Shown here: positions 61,365 to 64,000 of the stretch, in pieces
How the letters are laid out: each line of letters begins with the position of its first letter
How positions within the stretch are numbered: the first letter of the stretch is position 1
Origin: Bacillota bacterium
GTDB taxonomy: Bacteria > Bacillota > Clostridia > Lachnospirales > Lachnospiraceae
Assembly (NCBI GenBank): GCA_023437365.1
Contig: JAEZGK010000058.1
Coordinates: forward strand, 192,579 to 256,578
Reading direction: 5' to 3'
Length of the DNA stretch: 64,000 bases
Position numbers and translations under genes: made by a program
The notes under the pieces: generated by a model
The model's input: only the letters and a program-made list of their open reading frames with translations
What the model was told of the DNA's origin: nothing
The model's database searches: none

Positions 61365-62453
61365 TTAGTAGTCCAGCTGCTCCATGTATTTCATGTATTT
61401 TACAACCATCAGCGCTATCTTGAAGGTGATGGCATCTTCAAATACACGAAGATCCAGATTGGTACTCTTTTGTAATTTATCCAGTCTGTAAACCAGTGTA
61501 TTGCGGTGGATATACAGCTGTCTTGAGGTCTCAGATACATTCAGGCTGTTCTCAAAGAACTTATTGATTGTAGTAAGCGTCTCCTCATCAAAATCATCAG
61601 GTGATTTGCCTTCAAATATCTCCTTAATAAACATCTTGCAGAGCGGCATCGGTAACTGATAAATCAATCTTCCTATACCAAGGTTGTTGTAGGCTACGAC
61701 ATTTCTGCCACTGTAGAAAATCTTGCCGACATCCAATGCCATCTTAGCTTCCTTATAAGATCTGGATACATCCTTAATCTCACTTACGATGGTTCCATAA
61801 GCAACATGCACCTTAGTCATCGCTTCCGTGTTGAGCATATCCAGAATAACCTTTGCAGTCTTATTCAGATCCTCATAGGATTCATTTTGCTTCACTTCTT
61901 TCACCAGAATGATATTCTTCTCATCCACTGCGGTAATGAAATCCTTGGTTTTTCCTGAGAAAAGGCTTCTTACGGTTTCAAGGGCATTGGCATCCTTCTC
62001 ATACTTTGTTTCGATAATGTATACTACGCGTTTGGCTTCCGTATCAATATGCAATTTCTTGGCACGATTATAAATATCAACTAAAAGCAAGTTATCCAAT
62101 AACAGATTTTTAATAAAATTATCCTTGTCATATCTCTCTTTATAAGCAACCAGAAGGTTCTGTATCTGGAAGGATGCAATCTTTCCAATCATGAACACAT
62201 CCTCACTGTCACCCTTTGCCAAAATCACATATTCTAATTGATGTTCATCAAACACCTTGAAGAATTGATATCCCTGAATTGCCTGGCTATCTGCAGGTGA
62301 AGCGACAAAGGCCAATACGGCATTCTCATATTGCTCCGCGTTCTCAATTGTTGTGGCAAGGACCTTACCTTCCGTATCCATGACACAGATATCAATCCGT
62401 GTGATTCCTTTTAAGCCGTCAATGGTGCTCTGAAGTATTTGATTGGAAATCAT
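61365..62453 (-). CDS. CdaR/PucR-type transcriptional regulator
   Basis: 362 residues. The N-terminal ligand-binding domain (about 1-125, LQSTIDGLKGITRIDICVMDTEGKVLATT) is of the sugar-diacid recognition type. A central GGDEF-like CdaR region follows (about 200-270, VHVAYGTIVSEIKDVSRSYKEAKMALDVGK), then a PucR helix-turn-helix at the C-terminus (NVSETSRQLYIHRNTLVYRLDKLQKSTNLDL). Such proteins in Clostridia often respond to carbon metabolites, but the ligand is not predictable. AAAGGAG is seven bases before the ATG. No obvious catabolic target lies next to it. Confidence 0.9.
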   Translation of the reverse strand: MISNQILQSTIDGLKGITRIDICVMDTEGKVLATTIENAEQYENAVLAFVASPADSQAIQGYQFFKVFDEHQLEYVILAKGDSEDVFMIGKIASFQIQNLLVAYKERYDKDNFIKNLLLDNLLLVDIYNRAKKLHIDTEAKRVVYIIETKYEKDANALETVRSLFSGKTKDFITAVDEKNIILVKEVKQNESYEDLNKTAKVILDMLNTEAMTKVHVAYGTIVSEIKDVSRSYKEAKMALDVGKIFYSGRNVVAYNNLGIGRLIYQLPMPLCKMFIKEIFEGKSPDDFDEETLTTINKFFENSLNVSETSRQLYIHRNTLVYRLDKLQKSTNLDLRVFEDAITFKIALMVVKYMKYMEQLDY

Positions 62454-62859
62454 GATTTCACTCCTTTATATTATATTTCATAATCCTATAAAAATTCATG
62501 GATCTGCTTATTTCTGCAAAAGACCAGTTGTCAAGCAGCCGGATAACTTACACACGTAATCTTCCGGAGATTAACTTTCTGAAAGCCTCTTGCGTAAGAC
62601 TATCATGTCATCTAAGGTGACATAACCTTTTGCCTTTTTATCATGTTATAAATGATATTTTAACATTGAATTCGTCATAAGTAAACTAATTTCATAAAAA
62701 ATACACAAACATTTTAGTGTAATTCTATCAAATTATGAAAATGAAAATATTGTTTATTGGTTAAACTATTCCCCCGGGATCAAGAAACTCCTAGTGATTG
62801 ATGCAATTCTTTCTTGGGATAACATGTTATTCTAAGTGAAGGCTTCAGCCAAGCTTAAT

Positions 62860-62907
62860 TTGATTTAATCTTAAAACTATATTATTATATAGCTAGTATA
62901 GTTTTAA
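62860..62907 (+). promoter_or_regulatory. Promoter with overlapping operator-like palindrome
   Basis: TTGATT (62860-62865), 17 bases, TATTAT (62883-62888). An 11-bp perfect inverted repeat TTAAAACTATA (62871-62881) / TATAGTTTTAA (62897-62907) straddles the -10 and start site, a repressor-like position. The 400 bp before it (62454-62859) hold only short hairpins such as TGTCA/TGACA near 62610 and AT-rich sequence; no gene was seen. Confidence 0.6.
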
Positions 62908-62933
62908 ATAGATCAAGGAGAAGCTAACTTAAA

Positions 62934-63842
62934 ATGAACGAACACGAGATAACATGTCCCTTATGCAAGCACAGTGATATCCTTCCCATTCACAATAAGG
63001 TCCGAAACATCACGGATAATTCAAGCAGAATGTACGAATGTACCTACTGCCAGACTCATTTTCTTTATCCCCAGCCTCCACCCGACCAAATAGAGGAGTA
63101 TTATGACGGACAATTCAGGGAAGAGGTACATTCCGCCTCTTATTACAATAAAGAAAGACTCGATTCGATCTTTTCTAAATTTTCACCGGAGGCTCACCTC
63201 AGAGTGTCCCGGATCGAAAAATTTTTGGAGAACACGGACGAGCTTCTGGAAATCGGCTGCTCCGTCGGGTACTTCTTAAAAGCAGTCTCAGACAAAGTGA
63301 AGCTTGCTTATGGAACAGAATGGGACAGTCGTGCCAGAGCGTATGTCAGTGAGGTACTCGCGGATTCACGCATTAGAACAGAAAAAAATCCTCAGGATTT
63401 TAATATGCAGTTTGATAAGATTTTTCTTTTTCATGTCCTGGAACATATCGCTGATCCAATTCACTTTTTAGAAGGATTGAAGCCACTCCTAAAGAAAAAC
63501 GGAAAGCTGTATATAGAAGTACCAAATGTGGATGATGTCATGGTGAAAACCTTCCGCTGCAATGCTTACAAGGACTTTTACTATAAAAAAGCTCATTTAT
63601 ATAATTTTAATGAGACCGGCTTAAAGTTTATCTTTGAGCAGTGTGGGCTCCTCTATGACATTCAGTTTATTCAAAGATATGATATATCTAATCATTTCTA
63701 CTGGCTCGCCAACAATTCTCCCGGCGGAAACGGTTTTTACAGAGAACTCCTACCCGCCCCCGTTAACGATGCTTATGTGAATGCTTTAATCAAAGCAAAG
63801 CAGTCTGATACCTTATTTGCAGTGGTTACTCTTCCACAATGA
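62934..63842 (+). CDS. Class I SAM-dependent methyltransferase with N-terminal zinc-ribbon-like motif
   Basis: 302 residues. The N-terminus has CPLC and CTYC pairs (about 9-12 and 36-39) that could bind zinc, followed by a class I methyltransferase core: ELLEIGCSVGYFLKAVSD (motif I), FHVLEHIADPIHFLEGLKPLLKKNGKLYIEVPN. This layout is common in glycan- and small-molecule-modifying methyltransferases (Methyltransf_23 type). AAGGAG lies 13 bases before the ATG, longer than usual. It is on the plus strand, alone, under a promoter with a palindrome. After its stop 158 bases remain, with no further gene visible. Confidence 0.82.
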   Translation: MNEHEITCPLCKHSDILPIHNKVRNITDNSSRMYECTYCQTHFLYPQPPPDQIEEYYDGQFREEVHSASYYNKERLDSIFSKFSPEAHLRVSRIEKFLENTDELLEIGCSVGYFLKAVSDKVKLAYGTEWDSRARAYVSEVLADSRIRTEKNPQDFNMQFDKIFLFHVLEHIADPIHFLEGLKPLLKKNGKLYIEVPNVDDVMVKTFRCNAYKDFYYKKAHLYNFNETGLKFIFEQCGLLYDIQFIQRYDISNHFYWLANNSPGGNGFYRELLPAPVNDAYVNALIKAKQSDTLFAVVTLPQ

Positions 63843-64000
63843 AATAATTACAGAAATGTAATAGGACGCAATCTCCTCGTATGTTAAATTAATATTAGTT
63901 CCTTACTCTTTTCTTGAGTAAGTGTATACTGTTTATAGGCACTGTGGATTAGTCGAAATTTCCTAACGCATAGACGTTTTGTTATAGGCTATAACCACAG

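Overview
This 64 kb window reads as chromosome of a motile, Gram-positive anaerobe of the Clostridia, most likely a Lachnospiraceae relative. That placement is inference. It rests on strong GGAGG-type ribosome binding sites, AT-rich spacers, the rapZ-whiA-crh cluster, fliW-csrA beside flagellin, and the protein sequences themselves. Nearly all genes lie on the minus strand. No rRNA, tRNA, IS element, prophage or CRISPR array was recognised.

Layout. (1) 1-1845: 3' end of an Elp3-like radical SAM gene, a LysR regulator and a divergent small hypothetical gene. (2) 1895-9862, minus: one operon from a promoter at 9834, uvrC-hprK-glcK-murB-rapZ-whiA-crh, joining DNA repair, wall precursor synthesis and HPr-Ser/Crh carbon control. 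It is interrupted by two elaborate palindromic elements, one of them inside a 0.7 kb double tandem array. (3) 10030-18403: a two-component system, an Asp/Glu racemase-family gene, ftsH, pyrG behind a complex leader, and lspA convergent with pyrG. (4) 18464-26751: secreted and membrane-anchored surface proteins plus a glycosyltransferase and a Maf-like protein. (5) 26796-46209: a large surface-glycan locus with glycosyltransferases, methyltransferases, pyruvyl transferase, LtaS-like and CDP-glycerol transferases, a NeuB-type synthase and a CMP-sugar synthetase. (6) 46230-59696: maf, flagellin and the late flagellar genes fliS, fliD, flaG, csrA, fliW, flgL, flgK twice, flgN and flgM. (7) 59935-63842: ctpA, a CdaR/PucR-type regulator and a methyltransferase.

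How it fits together. The flagellar genes carry recognisable sigma-28 promoters (TAAA-N15-GCCGATAT type) before flgM, flaG and hag. Near-identical sites also lie before the membrane-anchored protein at 26662, the large secreted protein at 22561 and the glycosyltransferase at 33996. The main hypothesis from this window is therefore a motility-coordinated surface system: secreted proteins of unknown family, a SunS-like glycosyltransferase, and a chimera joining the small flagellin-adjacent domain to the N-terminal part of Maf, all expressed with late flagellar genes and next to a nonulosonate/glycan locus likely to decorate flagellin.

The sequence is also rich in short in-register tandem duplications at gene edges: 12, 21, 24, 25, 26 and 36 bp units. 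One repeats the last seven codons and stop of ctpA. Another repeats a hairpin that carries the pyrG Shine-Dalgarno.
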